DNA of 64,000 nt from VRUE01 sp963706605 (GCA_963706605.1 OY970165.1:682001-746000), one strand, 5' to 3'; shown: positions 17,141 through 25,278, numbered from the stretch's first letter. Translations and numbers: made by a program. Notes: generated by a model not told the origin, from the letters alone.

Positions 17141-17502
17141 ACACCCGCTCGGGAACCGCTCCGTACACGGAGAAGTGCCCCGACCGCCCATGGGAGGTGA
17201 AGCAGCCGGGGCACGCTGGTTGGTCAGGCACTCTCCTGACGCAGTCTCTTGTCTATCAGACGTCTCACTCCGAAACGGTCCTCCTGGTGCCGACGCGTGA
17301 CGAGCACGTCATTACCAAGACCAACTTTACGGTTCTCGACTCCGCCTTAGTAGTCATAACCTATGTCACTCATACACGACAACCCCGGCAAAGGAAAATC
17401 GCTGCCGAGGTTGTCGGCATCGACTGGCCGGTCAACCAGGATTGCGCCGTTGCATGTAGCCTCCCCCGCCGACTTCACGACCTAGAAGGAGAGCGCACAC
17501 CG
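17141..17502 (+). other. Structured intergenic leader without a gene
   Basis: No coding potential that I can support. GTGCCCCG (17175-17182) and CGGGGCAC (17207-17214) form an 8-bp stem over a 24-nt loop shortly after sixA and may act as its terminator. A second, stronger hairpin lies at 17377-17416. The middle (about 17310-17375) is AT-richer and is the best place for a promoter of the SDR gene at 17503, although I cannot define -35/-10 boxes. Confidence 0.5.
17377..17416. promoter_or_regulatory. 13-bp inverted repeat upstream of SDR gene
   Basis: Arms 17377-17389 (CGACAACCCCGGC) and 17404-17416 (GCCGAGGTTGTCG) match at 12 of 13 positions around a 14-nt loop. The repeat ends 86 bp before the ATG at 17503. 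It may be an RNA hairpin in the leader or a dimeric operator. Confidence 0.5.
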
Positions 17503-18333
17503 ATGGGACTTCTTGATGGAAAAGCGGCGATCGTCACCGGCTCAGCCCGGGGTATCGGCCGGGCCACCGCGGAGCTGTTCGCCAGCGAGGGCGCCAAGGT
17601 TCTGATCAACGACCTCGACGCCGACGTCGCCGAGCAGGCAGCGGGCGAGATCGAGGGCGAAACCGCCGTCCACGCCGGCGACCTGACCAAGCCCGATGCG
17701 GCTGACCAGCTGGTCGCCGCCGGGGTCGACGCCTTCGGCGCCGTCGACATCGTCGTCAACAACGCCGGCTACACCTGGGACGGTGTCGCCCACCGGATGA
17801 CGGACGAGCAGTTCCAGGCGATGCTCGACATCCACACGGTGGTCCCCTTCCGCGTCGCCCGCGCGCTCGCTCCGCGCTGGCGCGAGGCCGCCAAGGCTGA
17901 GCGCAACGAGGGCCAGGAGGTCTTCCGCAAGCTGATCAACATCTCCTCCACCTCGGGGACGATGGGCAACGCCGGCCAGATCAACTACTCGGCCGCCAAG
18001 GCAGGTGTCGTGGGTGTGACCAAAACCCTCGCCAAGGAGTGGGGTCAGTTCAAAATCAACGTCAACGCCGTCGCCTTCGGCTTTGTCGAAACTCGCCTCA
18101 CCGCCGCCAAAGAGGCGGGCGGCGAGATGACCTCACCGACCGGCGAGAAGATCGAGCTGGGCATCCCCGAGCAGATGCGGGCGATGGCCTCGGCGATCAT
18201 TCCCCTCGGCCGCCCGGCAACGCCTGCGGAGGCCTCCGGCCCCGTCCTGTTCCTGGCCTCGCCGCTGGCCAACTACGTGCACGGCCAGGTGCTCAACGTG
18301 ACCGGCGGCATATTCGGAGGCATGTACACCTGA
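17503..18333 (+). CDS. SDR family dehydrogenase, FabG-like
   Basis: 276-residue short-chain dehydrogenase resembling 3-oxoacyl-ACP/CoA reductases. TGSARGIG is at residues 12-19, NNAG near 86-89, and the active-site block has LINISSTSG and NYSAAKAG with intact Tyr-x3-Lys. The C-terminus carries the usual PLGRPATPAEASGPVLFLAS and NVTGGIFGG. ATG 17503 is preceded by AGAAGGAGAG about 10 nt upstream; longer in-frame sequence upstream is non-coding leader. An insertion around residues 115-140 (RWREAAKAERNEGQEVFRKL) is slightly longer than in FabG. It probably reduces a 3-ketoacyl-CoA; substrate unproven. Confidence 0.9.
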   Translation: MGLLDGKAAIVTGSARGIGRATAELFASEGAKVLINDLDADVAEQAAGEIEGETAVHAGDLTKPDAADQLVAAGVDAFGAVDIVVNNAGYTWDGVAHRMTDEQFQAMLDIHTVVPFRVARALAPRWREAAKAERNEGQEVFRKLINISSTSGTMGNAGQINYSAAKAGVVGVTKTLAKEWGQFKINVNAVAFGFVETRLTAAKEAGGEMTSPTGEKIELGIPEQMRAMASAIIPLGRPATPAEASGPVLFLASPLANYVHGQVLNVTGGIFGGMYT

Positions 18334-18364
18334 ACTGAGAAGGCGCGGAGAGCGGTGGCCGAAC

Positions 18365-19222
18365 TCAATCCTTCGGCCGCCGCTCCTCGGCGACCGGTTT
18401 GCCGCCCTCGCCGACGATCGCGTCGGGTGGCCATGGCCCCGCCCAGTTGTCGCGGGCGCCGTCGATGGTGATCGTCGTGCCAGAGACGAAGTCGCCGGCA
18501 GGCGAAGCAAGATAGGCGACCAGCCAGGCCATCTCCTCGGCGCGGCCGGCGCGGCCGATCGGGATCGAGCGCTCGAGGTTGTCGACCACGACCTGGGGGT
18601 ACTTGGTGAGCAGCGTCTCCGTGGCGAACTGGCCGGCGGCGAGGGCGCAGGTCTTGATCCCGAATCGGGCCCACTCCACCGCCAGCGTCCGCATCATGTT
18701 CTCCACCGCCGCCCGCGCCGCCCCCGAGTGGACCATCCCCGGCATCCCATGGTGGGGGGAGAGGGTGACGCTGAGCACCTTGCCGCCACCCTGCGGGATG
18801 AACGCCTTGGTCGCCGCCGCGTGGGTCATCAGCCAGGTCCCCTGCACGTTCAGCTCGATCACCGTGCGAAACCCCTTCGGGGTGATCGACTCAGCCGGCG
18901 CGAGGAACTGCCCGCCGGCGTTGTTGACGAGCAGATCGAGCCGGCCGTGGCGCTCCAGCAGGCCGTCGATCAGCCGCTCGACCCCGTCCTCGTCGCGGAT
19001 GTCCATCGCCTCATGCTCGAAGGAGCCCGACAGACCCTCGGCCAGTCCGGCCGTCTCCACCAGCGGCTCCTCGCGGCGCCCGCAACCGATCACGACCGCA
19101 CCGAGGCGAGCCAGCTCCAATGCCGTCTCCCGCCCCAGACCGCTGCCGGCCCCCGAAACCAGGCAGACCTGCCCGTCGAGCAGATCGGGCCTGAAGATGC
19201 GCGAATGGGCGCTGTCAGCCAT
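18365..19222 (-). CDS. SDR family protein, 2,4-dienoyl-CoA reductase (DECR2)-like
   Basis: 285-residue SDR with cofactor motif SGAGSGLG at 23-30 and NNAG at 100-103. The active-site region reads MPGMVHSGAARAAVENM: the usual Tyr is replaced by His165, as in the VHAGSAKAAV block of peroxisomal 2,4-dienoyl-CoA reductases, and the expected Lys is Arg170. By family resemblance it would reduce 2,4-dienoyl-CoA formed from polyunsaturated fatty acids, but the Lys-to-Arg change makes activity uncertain. ATG 19222; convergent with the SDR at 17503 (31-bp gap) and divergent from the lactonase at 19272 (49 bp). Confidence 0.8.
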   Translation of the reverse strand: MADSAHSRIFRPDLLDGQVCLVSGAGSGLGRETALELARLGAVVIGCGRREEPLVETAGLAEGLSGSFEHEAMDIRDEDGVERLIDGLLERHGRLDLLVNNAGGQFLAPAESITPKGFRTVIELNVQGTWLMTHAAATKAFIPQGGGKVLSVTLSPHHGMPGMVHSGAARAAVENMMRTLAVEWARFGIKTCALAAGQFATETLLTKYPQVVVDNLERSIPIGRAGRAEEMAWLVAYLASPAGDFVSGTTITIDGARDNWAGPWPPDAIVGEGGKPVAEERRPKD

Positions 19223-19271
19223 CGGCGCGCAAGCCTATAGGCGACCCCGACCCAGGTAATGTGATCCAGCG

Positions 19272-20183
19272 ATGAAGGTGCACGTGGAGGCGAAACCGCT
19301 GCACGAGCCGCTTGCCGGGGGGACCCCCGGCGCAACCGTGAGCGTCGAGCCGATAATCGCCGGTCACGTCACCTGGCCGCGCACGATGATGGAGCGGCCC
19401 GGCGGCCGCTTCGAGACGCTGAAGCTCCTCCGGGCGCTGCTCACCGGCGAGCCGGCGATGACGGTTCCCTGTCCCGCCTTCCTGATCCGCCACCCCAGCG
19501 CCGGGGCGATCCTCGTAGACACCGGCCTTCACCCCTCGATCGCCACCGACGGGCACGAGAACTTCGGCCGAGCGGGGGCCCGCGTAGGCAACCCTTCGCT
19601 CGACGCCGGGGCCGACGTACCGGCTCAACTGCGCTCGCGCGGGCTCGACGCCAGCGAGATCCCGATCGTCGTGATGACGCACATGCACATAGATCACACC
19701 TCGGCCATCTCCGAGTTCCCCAACTCGACCTTCATCGTCAGCGAGGTCGAGTGGGAGGCGGCCACGGTCGGCCCCAAACCGCTGCTCAACGGCTATCGCC
19801 GAGCCCACTTCGACTTCGCATTCGACTATCGGACGATCGACTTCGACCGTGGTGGGATCGACTCCTACTCGAGCTTCGCCCGCTGTTTTGACCTCTTCGG
19901 CGACGGCTCGATCCGGCTCGCCTACACGCCCGGCCACAGTGCCGGCCACATGTCGGTGATCGCCCACCTCAAAGAGCGCGACTTCGTGATCGGCGGCGAT
20001 GCCACCTACACGGCGGGCCAGCTCGACGGTAACGCGCCTCTCGCGCCGCGGCCATTCGATGCCCACAACTACCGCCGCTCACTTCAGGAGCTGAAGCTGT
20101 TCCGACGCGAATTCCCGAACGCGATCGTCACGCCGGGGCATGATCCGAGCTTCTACGAGAAGCTCGGCGCTCGCTACGAGTAG
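19272..20183 (+). CDS. Metallo-beta-lactamase fold hydrolase, AHL-lactonase-like
   Basis: 303-residue binuclear zinc hydrolase. The signature THMHIDH is at 136-142 (H137, H139, D141, H142), followed by TPGHSAGH near 219-226, GGDATYT, and the final His in VTPGHDPSF. The overall layout and length resemble N-acyl-homoserine lactonases of the AttM/AiiA class, though lactone preference cannot be proven. ATG 19272. The last 56 bases overlap the end of the convergent acyltransferase gene, so both C-termini are encoded on opposite strands of the same DNA. Confidence 0.82.
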   Translation: MKVHVEAKPLHEPLAGGTPGATVSVEPIIAGHVTWPRTMMERPGGRFETLKLLRALLTGEPAMTVPCPAFLIRHPSAGAILVDTGLHPSIATDGHENFGRAGARVGNPSLDAGADVPAQLRSRGLDASEIPIVVMTHMHIDHTSAISEFPNSTFIVSEVEWEAATVGPKPLLNGYRRAHFDFAFDYRTIDFDRGGIDSYSSFARCFDLFGDGSIRLAYTPGHSAGHMSVIAHLKERDFVIGGDATYTAGQLDGNAPLAPRPFDAHNYRRSLQELKLFRREFPNAIVTPGHDPSFYEKLGARYE

Positions 20184-20871
20184 CCAGCCCCTCGTACATC
20201 TCCCGCACCCGATCGAATATTTCGGTTGCGACCTCGAGCTGGCGCTCCCGGCTCGGCGAATCCTCGGCTGGGAAGGTGACCGGCTCACCGAACTGGACGG
20301 TGACCTTGGGGAAGCGGAAGCGCTTCCAGCGACGCACATTGGCGGAGCCATGGATCGCCACCGGAACCACCGGCACGCCGGACTCCAGCGCGAGGCGGCC
20401 AATCCCCGGTTTGGGCTCACCCAGCCTGTCGCTGCGCGAGCGGCCACCCTCGGCGTAGATCAGCAACATGCCGTCCTGGTCGAGAATCGTGAAGGCGGTA
20501 TTGAAGGCCTCTTCGTCGTGCTGGCCACGACGCACCGGGAAGACACCGCCATGCTTGTAGATGTAGGTGAGGACGGGGGGGCCGAACATCTGCGATTTGG
20601 CCATGAAACGGACCTGGCGGCGCAGGTAGAGGCCGGCAAAGAAATGATCCATTTGGCTGAAGTGATTGGGGGCGAGAATCAACGGCCCTGACCTCGGCAC
20701 GTTCTTGACCCCGATCGCACGGGTCCGGTAGAGCAACAGGGTCGGCAGGGAGACGATGGCACGGACCAGCGGATAGGTCCAACCGACCCCCTTGCGCGCC
20801 GCCGCGTGGAACTGGTCGAAGTAGGCGGCGGGGCGTTCGTCCCGGTAGACCTGTGGCTTGATGTCGGGCAT
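20128..20871 (-). CDS. 1-acyl-sn-glycerol-3-phosphate acyltransferase-like (PlsC family)
   Basis: 247-residue membrane-associated acyltransferase for phospholipid synthesis. The HX4D motif is NHFSQMD (H70/D75), and the glycerophosphate-binding blocks GGVFPVRRG, AEGGRSRSDRLG and VPVVPVAIHG follow in order. A hydrophobic region at about 35-50 may anchor it to the inner face of the membrane. ATG 20871 is the preferred start although no clear ribosome site precedes it; in-frame sequence upstream is low quality. The C-terminal tail (SERRASRRSSDHAPA) is polar and overlaps the lactonase gene. Confidence 0.87.
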   Translation of the reverse strand: MPDIKPQVYRDERPAAYFDQFHAAARKGVGWTYPLVRAIVSLPTLLLYRTRAIGVKNVPRSGPLILAPNHFSQMDHFFAGLYLRRQVRFMAKSQMFGPPVLTYIYKHGGVFPVRRGQHDEEAFNTAFTILDQDGMLLIYAEGGRSRSDRLGEPKPGIGRLALESGVPVVPVAIHGSANVRRWKRFRFPKVTVQFGEPVTFPAEDSPSRERQLEVATEIFDRVREMYEGLATRSERRASRRSSDHAPA

Positions 20872-20973
20872 GGATGGAGAGCCGGAGAGCCGGCCGTAGT
20901 TCTGCGTACCCCCCGTCTCCCCACCGGTTACGCAGCCGCGCAACGGCCCTGGCAAAGGCGCCTGAGCGCCGGT

Positions 20974-21339
20974 TCAGAGCTGGGTGGCGAGGATGCCGAA
21001 GAGGGCGGCAATGACCCCCGAACTGGCCAGGATCATCGTTCTCTGCAGCCCGTCGAAGCGTTCGTCGAGACGCGCCTCGAACGAGTCGAACTTGTCGTCG
21101 ACCCGGTTGAAGCGGGCGTCGATCGAGTCTTCGAGCCGCTCGAAGCGCCTGTCAATCTGGTCGAACCGTTTGTCAACCTGGTCGAACCGTTTGTCGGCCT
21201 GCTCGAATCGTTGGTCGACCTGCTCAAACTGTTTGTCGACCTGCTCGAATCGTTTGTCGACCTGGAGAAAGCCGTCGTCGACCTTTTGGTTGAGGTGGTC
21301 GAGCCGGTCGTCGGTCCACGCTTGTCTCATCGCCTCCAT
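20974..21339 (-). CDS. Coiled-coil heptad-repeat protein with C-terminal membrane anchor
   Basis: 121-residue protein. Residues about 10-95 are a long coiled coil built from heptads of the form RFEQVDK, six of them encoded by a 21-bp tandem repeat. The last 20 residues (TMILASSGVIAALFGILATQ) are a membrane span, so the rod projects into the cytoplasm. Similar tail-anchored coil proteins occur beside phage, secretion or cytoskeletal genes, but nothing here defines the partner. ATG 21339 chosen; ATG 21330 is an alternative. Monocistronic between the acyltransferase and glpK. Confidence 0.65.
   Translation of the reverse strand: MEAMRQAWTDDRLDHLNQKVDDGFLQVDKRFEQVDKQFEQVDQRFEQADKRFDQVDKRFDQIDRRFERLEDSIDARFNRVDDKFDSFEARLDERFDGLQRTMILASSGVIAALFGILATQL
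21139..21264 (-). repeat. Six tandem 21-bp units encoding heptads
   Basis: Six consecutive 21-bp units, each a variant of gtcgaaccgtttgtcgacctg, beginning at 21139, 21160, 21181, 21202, 21223 and 21244. Each encodes one coiled-coil heptad in the 20974-21339 gene. The period of exactly 21 bp keeps the frame, so copy number could vary without disrupting the protein. Confidence 0.85.
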
Positions 21340-21431
21340 AGCTTGGCATGCTCGCAGACAATATGTCGCGCGTGCTGCGGCCATTGAAAATTGTCTGTGG
21401 AGACCCTGAGCCAACTTTGCAACACGAAGGC

Positions 21432-22880
21432 TCAGACGGCCCAGCCGCGCGAGCGCTCAACCGCGCGGCGCCACTCGGCCAGCAGCGGCTCCCGCTCGTC
21501 CCCGCCCATCCGCGGCTCATAGCGGGCCGCCTGGCGCCACATGGTGCCGACCTGGGCAGCGCTCCAGCGGCCGGTCGCGATTCCGGCCAGGTAGGCGGCG
21601 CCGAGCGCCGTCGTCTCGGCGATCTCCGGCACGACGACCGACGCGCCGAGCACGTCGGCCTGGAACTGCATCAGCCAGCGATTAGCGACCGCGCCTCCAT
21701 CGGCCTTGAGCGCGTCGAGGCGCTTCCCCGACGCCGCCTCCTCGGCTCGCACGGCGTCGACGGTCTGGTAGGCGATCGCCTCCAGCGCCGCCCGCGCCAG
21801 GTGGGCGCGGCCGCTGCCACGGGTGAGGCCGACGATCGTGCCGCGTGCGTAGGGATCCCAGTGGGGCGAGCCGAGCCCGGTCAGAGCGGGAACGAAGTAG
21901 ACGCCGTCGTTGCCCGCCAGCGAGGTGGCCAACGCCTCGCTCTCCCCCGCGTCGCCGATCAGGCCCAACCCGTCGCGCAGCCACTGCACGGCGGCTCCGG
22001 TGACGAAGATCGAGGCCTCCAACGCGTAGGCCGGCTCCTCGCCGGGCGAGCAGGCGACCGTGGTCAACAGACCCTGCGCGGGGGCAGGGGCATCCGCGCC
22101 GGCGTTGAGGAGCAGGAAGCTGCCGGTCCCGTAAGTGTTCTTCGCGCTGCCGGGCGTGTGGCAGGCCTGCCCAAACAGCGCCGCCTGCTGGTCGCCCGCG
22201 ATCCCGGCCACCGGCACCTCGCCGCCGAACTCCGAGGTCGTGCCGTACACGTGCGCGGAGGGCAACGGCTCGGGCAGCCGCGCCTCCTCGACGCCCAGCA
22301 TCGCGCACAGCTCCCCGTCCCAGGCCAGGCGGTGGATGTCGAACAGCATCGTCCGCGAGGCGTTCGTGTAGTCGGTCGCGTGCCGGCCCGTCAGCTTGAA
22401 TAGCAGCCACGAATCGACCGTGCCGAAGACGGCCTGATCGACACCCTCGGCGTTGCCCAGCAGCCACTCGATCTTGGTCGCCGAGAAGTAGGGGTCGAGG
22501 ACGAGGCCGGTGCGTTCGCGCACCAGCTCTTCGCGCCCCTGCTCGCGCAGCTCGTCGCAGCGCGTCGCCGTACGGCGGTCCTGCCATACCAGCGCCCGGT
22601 GGACGGGCTCTCCCGTCGTTGGATCCCAGGCGACGACCGTCTCGCGCTGATTGCTTATGCCGATCGCGTCCAGCGCGGCCCCCTCGATGCCGGCGTCCGC
22701 TATCGCCGCGAACGCGACCCGCCGCGTCACTTCCCAGATCTCGGCCGCGTCGTGCTCGACCCAACCCGGTCGCGGAAAATGCTGCTCGAACTCCGAGTAG
22801 GCCCGTCCCGCGATCCGCCCCTCCGGGTCGAAGACGAGGCAGGTCGTACCGGTCGTGCCCTGGTCGATCGCGAGAATCAC
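21432..22880 (-). CDS. glpK: Glycerol kinase
   Basis: 482-residue FGGY-family kinase phosphorylating glycerol to sn-glycerol-3-phosphate in the cytosol. Diagnostic blocks: AIDQGTTGTTCLVFD at the N-terminus, ISNQRETVVAWD, VWQDRRTA, GIAGDQQAALFGQ and GTGSFLLLN, then LTGLGSPHWDPYARGTIVGL. Length is near the usual 495-500. ATG 22880 lies 2 bp after the stop of the glycosyltransferase, so the two are co-transcribed with glpK second. No glycerol facilitator or glycerol-3-phosphate dehydrogenase gene is in view. Confidence 0.95.
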   Translation of the reverse strand: MILAIDQGTTGTTCLVFDPEGRIAGRAYSEFEQHFPRPGWVEHDAAEIWEVTRRVAFAAIADAGIEGAALDAIGISNQRETVVAWDPTTGEPVHRALVWQDRRTATRCDELREQGREELVRERTGLVLDPYFSATKIEWLLGNAEGVDQAVFGTVDSWLLFKLTGRHATDYTNASRTMLFDIHRLAWDGELCAMLGVEEARLPEPLPSAHVYGTTSEFGGEVPVAGIAGDQQAALFGQACHTPGSAKNTYGTGSFLLLNAGADAPAPAQGLLTTVACSPGEEPAYALEASIFVTGAAVQWLRDGLGLIGDAGESEALATSLAGNDGVYFVPALTGLGSPHWDPYARGTIVGLTRGSGRAHLARAALEAIAYQTVDAVRAEEAASGKRLDALKADGGAVANRWLMQFQADVLGASVVVPEIAETTALGAAYLAGIATGRWSAAQVGTMWRQAARYEPRMGGDEREPLLAEWRRAVERSRGWAV

Positions 22881-22882
22881 GC

Positions 22883-23584
22883 TCAGCTCCCCCTCCGACG
22901 AGAAAGGTAGACCGATACGAAGTCGGCGAGCTGGCGGGCCCGGTGGGCAAACCCCGAGAGGGAGCGGTCGGTGACGCGATGGGTGAGGTCAAGCTCGTAC
23001 TCGCGCAGGCGGTAGCCGGCGCGCACCGCGTCGATCGTCATCCCGACCTCCATCCCGTAGCCGCGGGCAAAGGGAAGGATCGTCTGCAACAGCTCGGCGC
23101 GCATCGCCCGCTGGCCCGAGATCGACGCCGTCGTATCGAGGCCGCAGCGGCGGCGGATCGCCCAGCGACCGAAGCGGAGAGCGAAGCCAAAGCCACCCCC
23201 GAGCCTGCGGCTGAAGGCGGCGACAGCGAGGTCACACTCGCCGCGCTCGACCGCCCCGACCAGCACCGCCAAGTGGGCGGCGGAGGCGCCGAGGTCACCG
23301 TCGCAAAGGAGGACCATGCGAGGTGGAGATTGGACGCTGAGAGCCGCCTCCACGCCGGCGCCGACATTGGCTCCCTTGCCGTGGGGGCTGCCGCGGCTGA
23401 TGACCTGGGCACCCGCCGCCATCGCCTTCTCCGCGGTGCCGTCGGTCGAGGCGTCGTCGGCAACCCACAGAGCGGCGTCCGGCAGCGCTCCGCGCAGCGC
23501 CGCCAGCGTCTCGCCGATCCGATCGGCCTCGTTGCGCGCCGCGACGATCACGGCAAGCGGCTCGCCCGCCGCCAGGTCAGACAC
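22883..23584 (-). CDS. Glycosyltransferase family 2
   Basis: 233-residue GT-A fold glycosyltransferase without membrane spans. The nucleotide-sugar-binding N-terminus is LAVIVAARNEADRIGETLAAL, with VADDASTDGT at 41-50 and the metal-binding DxD at 95-97 (CDGDLG). Overall it resembles dolichol/polyprenyl-phosphate mannosyltransferase-type enzymes. GTG 23584 start. It is co-transcribed with glpK 2 bp downstream, an unusual pairing. It may act in glycolipid or glycerol-containing polymer synthesis (inference). Confidence 0.85.
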   Translation of the reverse strand: MSDLAAGEPLAVIVAARNEADRIGETLAALRGALPDAALWVADDASTDGTAEKAMAAGAQVISRGSPHGKGANVGAGVEAALSVQSPPRMVLLCDGDLGASAAHLAVLVGAVERGECDLAVAAFSRRLGGGFGFALRFGRWAIRRRCGLDTTASISGQRAMRAELLQTILPFARGYGMEVGMTIDAVRAGYRLREYELDLTHRVTDRSLSGFAHRARQLADFVSVYLSRRRGS

Positions 23585-23630
23585 GCTTTTTCAACCGCTC
23601 CGCCGTCACGCGCGGATATTCTCCCCCGTC

Positions 23631-23843
23631 ATGGCGGATATCGAGGCGCACATCACCGGCAACGTGTGGAAAGTCGAGGTCGCGGTCGGCGACGAGATCA
23701 GCGACGGCGACACGGTCGTGATCCTGGAGTCGATGAAGATGGAGATCCCGGTGGAGGCAGAGGACGACGGGACCGTGAAGGAGATTCGCTGTGAGGAGGG
23801 CCAGGCGGTCAGCGAAGGCGACGTCCTCGTCGTACTCGAGTGA
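23631..23843 (+). CDS. Stand-alone biotinyl/lipoyl carrier domain protein
   Basis: 70-residue protein consisting of only a biotinyl domain: beta strands around the hairpin ESMKMEIPV with the biotin-accepting Lys at residue 36 and the matching C-terminal CEEGQAVSEGDVLVVLE. Such small carriers shuttle CO2 between separate biotin carboxylase and carboxyltransferase subunits. ATG 23631. Its stop overlaps the GTG of the following enoyl-CoA hydratase (GTGA, 23840-23843). The carboxyltransferase at 3661 is a candidate partner (inference). Confidence 0.88.
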   Translation: MADIEAHITGNVWKVEVAVGDEISDGDTVVILESMKMEIPVEAEDDGTVKEIRCEEGQAVSEGDVLVVLE

Positions 23844-24646
23844 ACGAGCAGCTCGCCGGAGGCAAGCTCCTCCTCGACTCCCCAGCCGAGGCGGTCGTCC
23901 GTATCCGCATCTCGAACCCGGAGCGTCGCAACGCGCTCGACCACGAGATCCTCGACACACTCGCGGAAACCCTGCCCCGGCTCGACCAGGGCATCGAGAC
24001 CCGCTGTGTGCTGATCACCGGGGCGCCGCCGGCCTTTTCCGCCGGCTACGACCTCACATCCATCCCCAACGGAACCTTCGAGCGCGACGCCGAGGCCCTG
24101 GTCGCCCACCCCTTCCACGCCGCGATGGAGGCGGTCAGCGCCCATCCGTGGCCGACCGTCGCGGCGATCAACGGCCACTGCCTCGGCGGCGGCTTGGAGC
24201 TCGCGGTCACCTGCGATCTGCGGATCTGCGCAACGGGCGCCAAGCTGGGCATGCCGCCGGCCAAGCTCGGCCTCGTCTACAGCCACACCGGCCTGCGCAA
24301 GTTCCTCGACACGCTCGGCCTGGCGCGGACCAAGGAGCTGTTCCTGACCGGACGCAACTTCAGCGCCGAGCGCGCCGAGCAGATCGGCCTGGTCCACGAG
24401 GTAATCGAGAGTGACGTGTTCGAGCGGGAATCGGTGAAGCTGGCAGCCGAGGTCGCCGCCAACGCGCCGCTCTCGATGCGTGGCAACAAGAGCGCGATCG
24501 AAGTGCTGAATGCAAATCCGGTCTTGAGCGAGCAGCAGGAGGGTGGCCTGATAGCGCTGCGCGAATCGTGCTTCAGCTCCGAGGACCTGCGCGAGGGAAT
24601 CAGCGCCTTCGCCGAGAAGCGCCCGCCGAACTGGAGGGGGCGGTGA
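23840..24646 (+). CDS. Enoyl-CoA hydratase/isomerase family protein
   Basis: 268-residue crotonase-fold protein. Oxyanion-hole segments are APPAFSAGYDL and AAINGHCLGGGLELAVTCDLRI; a Glu within GMPPAKLGLVYS, normally a catalytic position, is not evident, so isomerase or other crotonase chemistry is possible. GTG 23840 overlaps the biotinyl-domain stop by 4 bp and its own stop overlaps the AlkA GTG by 4 bp, giving a tightly coupled three-gene unit. About 30% similar by eye to the hydratase at 5259. Confidence 0.87.
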   Translation: MNEQLAGGKLLLDSPAEAVVRIRISNPERRNALDHEILDTLAETLPRLDQGIETRCVLITGAPPAFSAGYDLTSIPNGTFERDAEALVAHPFHAAMEAVSAHPWPTVAAINGHCLGGGLELAVTCDLRICATGAKLGMPPAKLGLVYSHTGLRKFLDTLGLARTKELFLTGRNFSAERAEQIGLVHEVIESDVFERESVKLAAEVAANAPLSMRGNKSAIEVLNANPVLSEQQEGGLIALRESCFSSEDLREGISAFAEKRPPNWRGR

Positions 24647-25278
24647 GCGCCAAAGCCCGCGCCACGCTCTCCGCCGCCGACCCGACGATGGCGGCGCTGA
24701 TCGAGCGGATCGGTGAGATCGACATCGAGACGCGGCTGCGGCGGCGCAGCGAGGAGCGGCCGGGTGACGCCTATGGGGCGCTGTTGCGGGCGATCGTCGG
24801 CCAACAGCTCTCGACCAAAGCGGCGCGGACCATCTACCTGCGCGTGTGCGACCTGTTCGGCGGCAGCACGCCGTCACCCGAGCAGCTACTGGAGGCAAGC
24901 GAGGCCGACCTGCGCGGCGCCGGCCTCTCCGGCCGCAAGGTCGAGTACATCCGCGACCTCGCCGCCCATGTGCTGAGCGGCGAGCTGGAGCTGGACCGGC
25001 TCGACCGGCTCCCCGACGAGACGGTGATCGAGGAGCTCGTCGCGGTGCGCGGCCTCGGTCAGTGGACCGCCGAGATGTTCCTGCTCTTCCACCTGGAGCG
25101 ACCCGACGTCCTCTCCGGCGGCGACCTCGGCATCCGCAAGGCCGTCCAGATCGAGTACGGGCTGGAGGAGATGCCCGCCTCACTGCGGGTGCTGGAGATC
25201 GGCGAGCCCTGGCGCCCCCACCGCAGCCTCGCGTCGCTGTACCTGTGGGAGTCGCTGGCGGCCGTCCCGAGCGAATAG
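24643..25278 (+). CDS. DNA-3-methyladenine glycosylase II-like (HhH-GPD)
   Basis: 211-residue base-excision repair glycosylase of the AlkA type that removes alkylated bases. ALLRAIVGQQLSTKAA at 46-61 is the family N-terminal block. The helix-hairpin-helix is at about 131-147 (ELVAVRGLGQWTAEMFL), and the catalytic Asp is D161 in SGGDLGIRKA. It is shorter than E. coli AlkA, lacking the N-terminal beta domain, as is common in bacteria. GTG 24643 has GGAGGGGG upstream and overlaps the hydratase stop. Placement in a CoA-gene operon looks incidental. Confidence 0.9.
   Translation: MSAKARATLSAADPTMAALIERIGEIDIETRLRRRSEERPGDAYGALLRAIVGQQLSTKAARTIYLRVCDLFGGSTPSPEQLLEASEADLRGAGLSGRKVEYIRDLAAHVLSGELELDRLDRLPDETVIEELVAVRGLGQWTAEMFLLFHLERPDVLSGGDLGIRKAVQIEYGLEEMPASLRVLEIGEPWRPHRSLASLYLWESLAAVPSE

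Noticed and set aside
21139..21264. 21-bp repeats as operator iterons or an origin
   Set aside because: They lie inside a coding frame and code for coiled-coil heptads with the codon period kept.
20956..21431. Phage tail-fibre or prophage fragment suggested by the coiled-coil protein
   Set aside because: No other phage gene lies nearby and the protein has a C-terminal membrane anchor.
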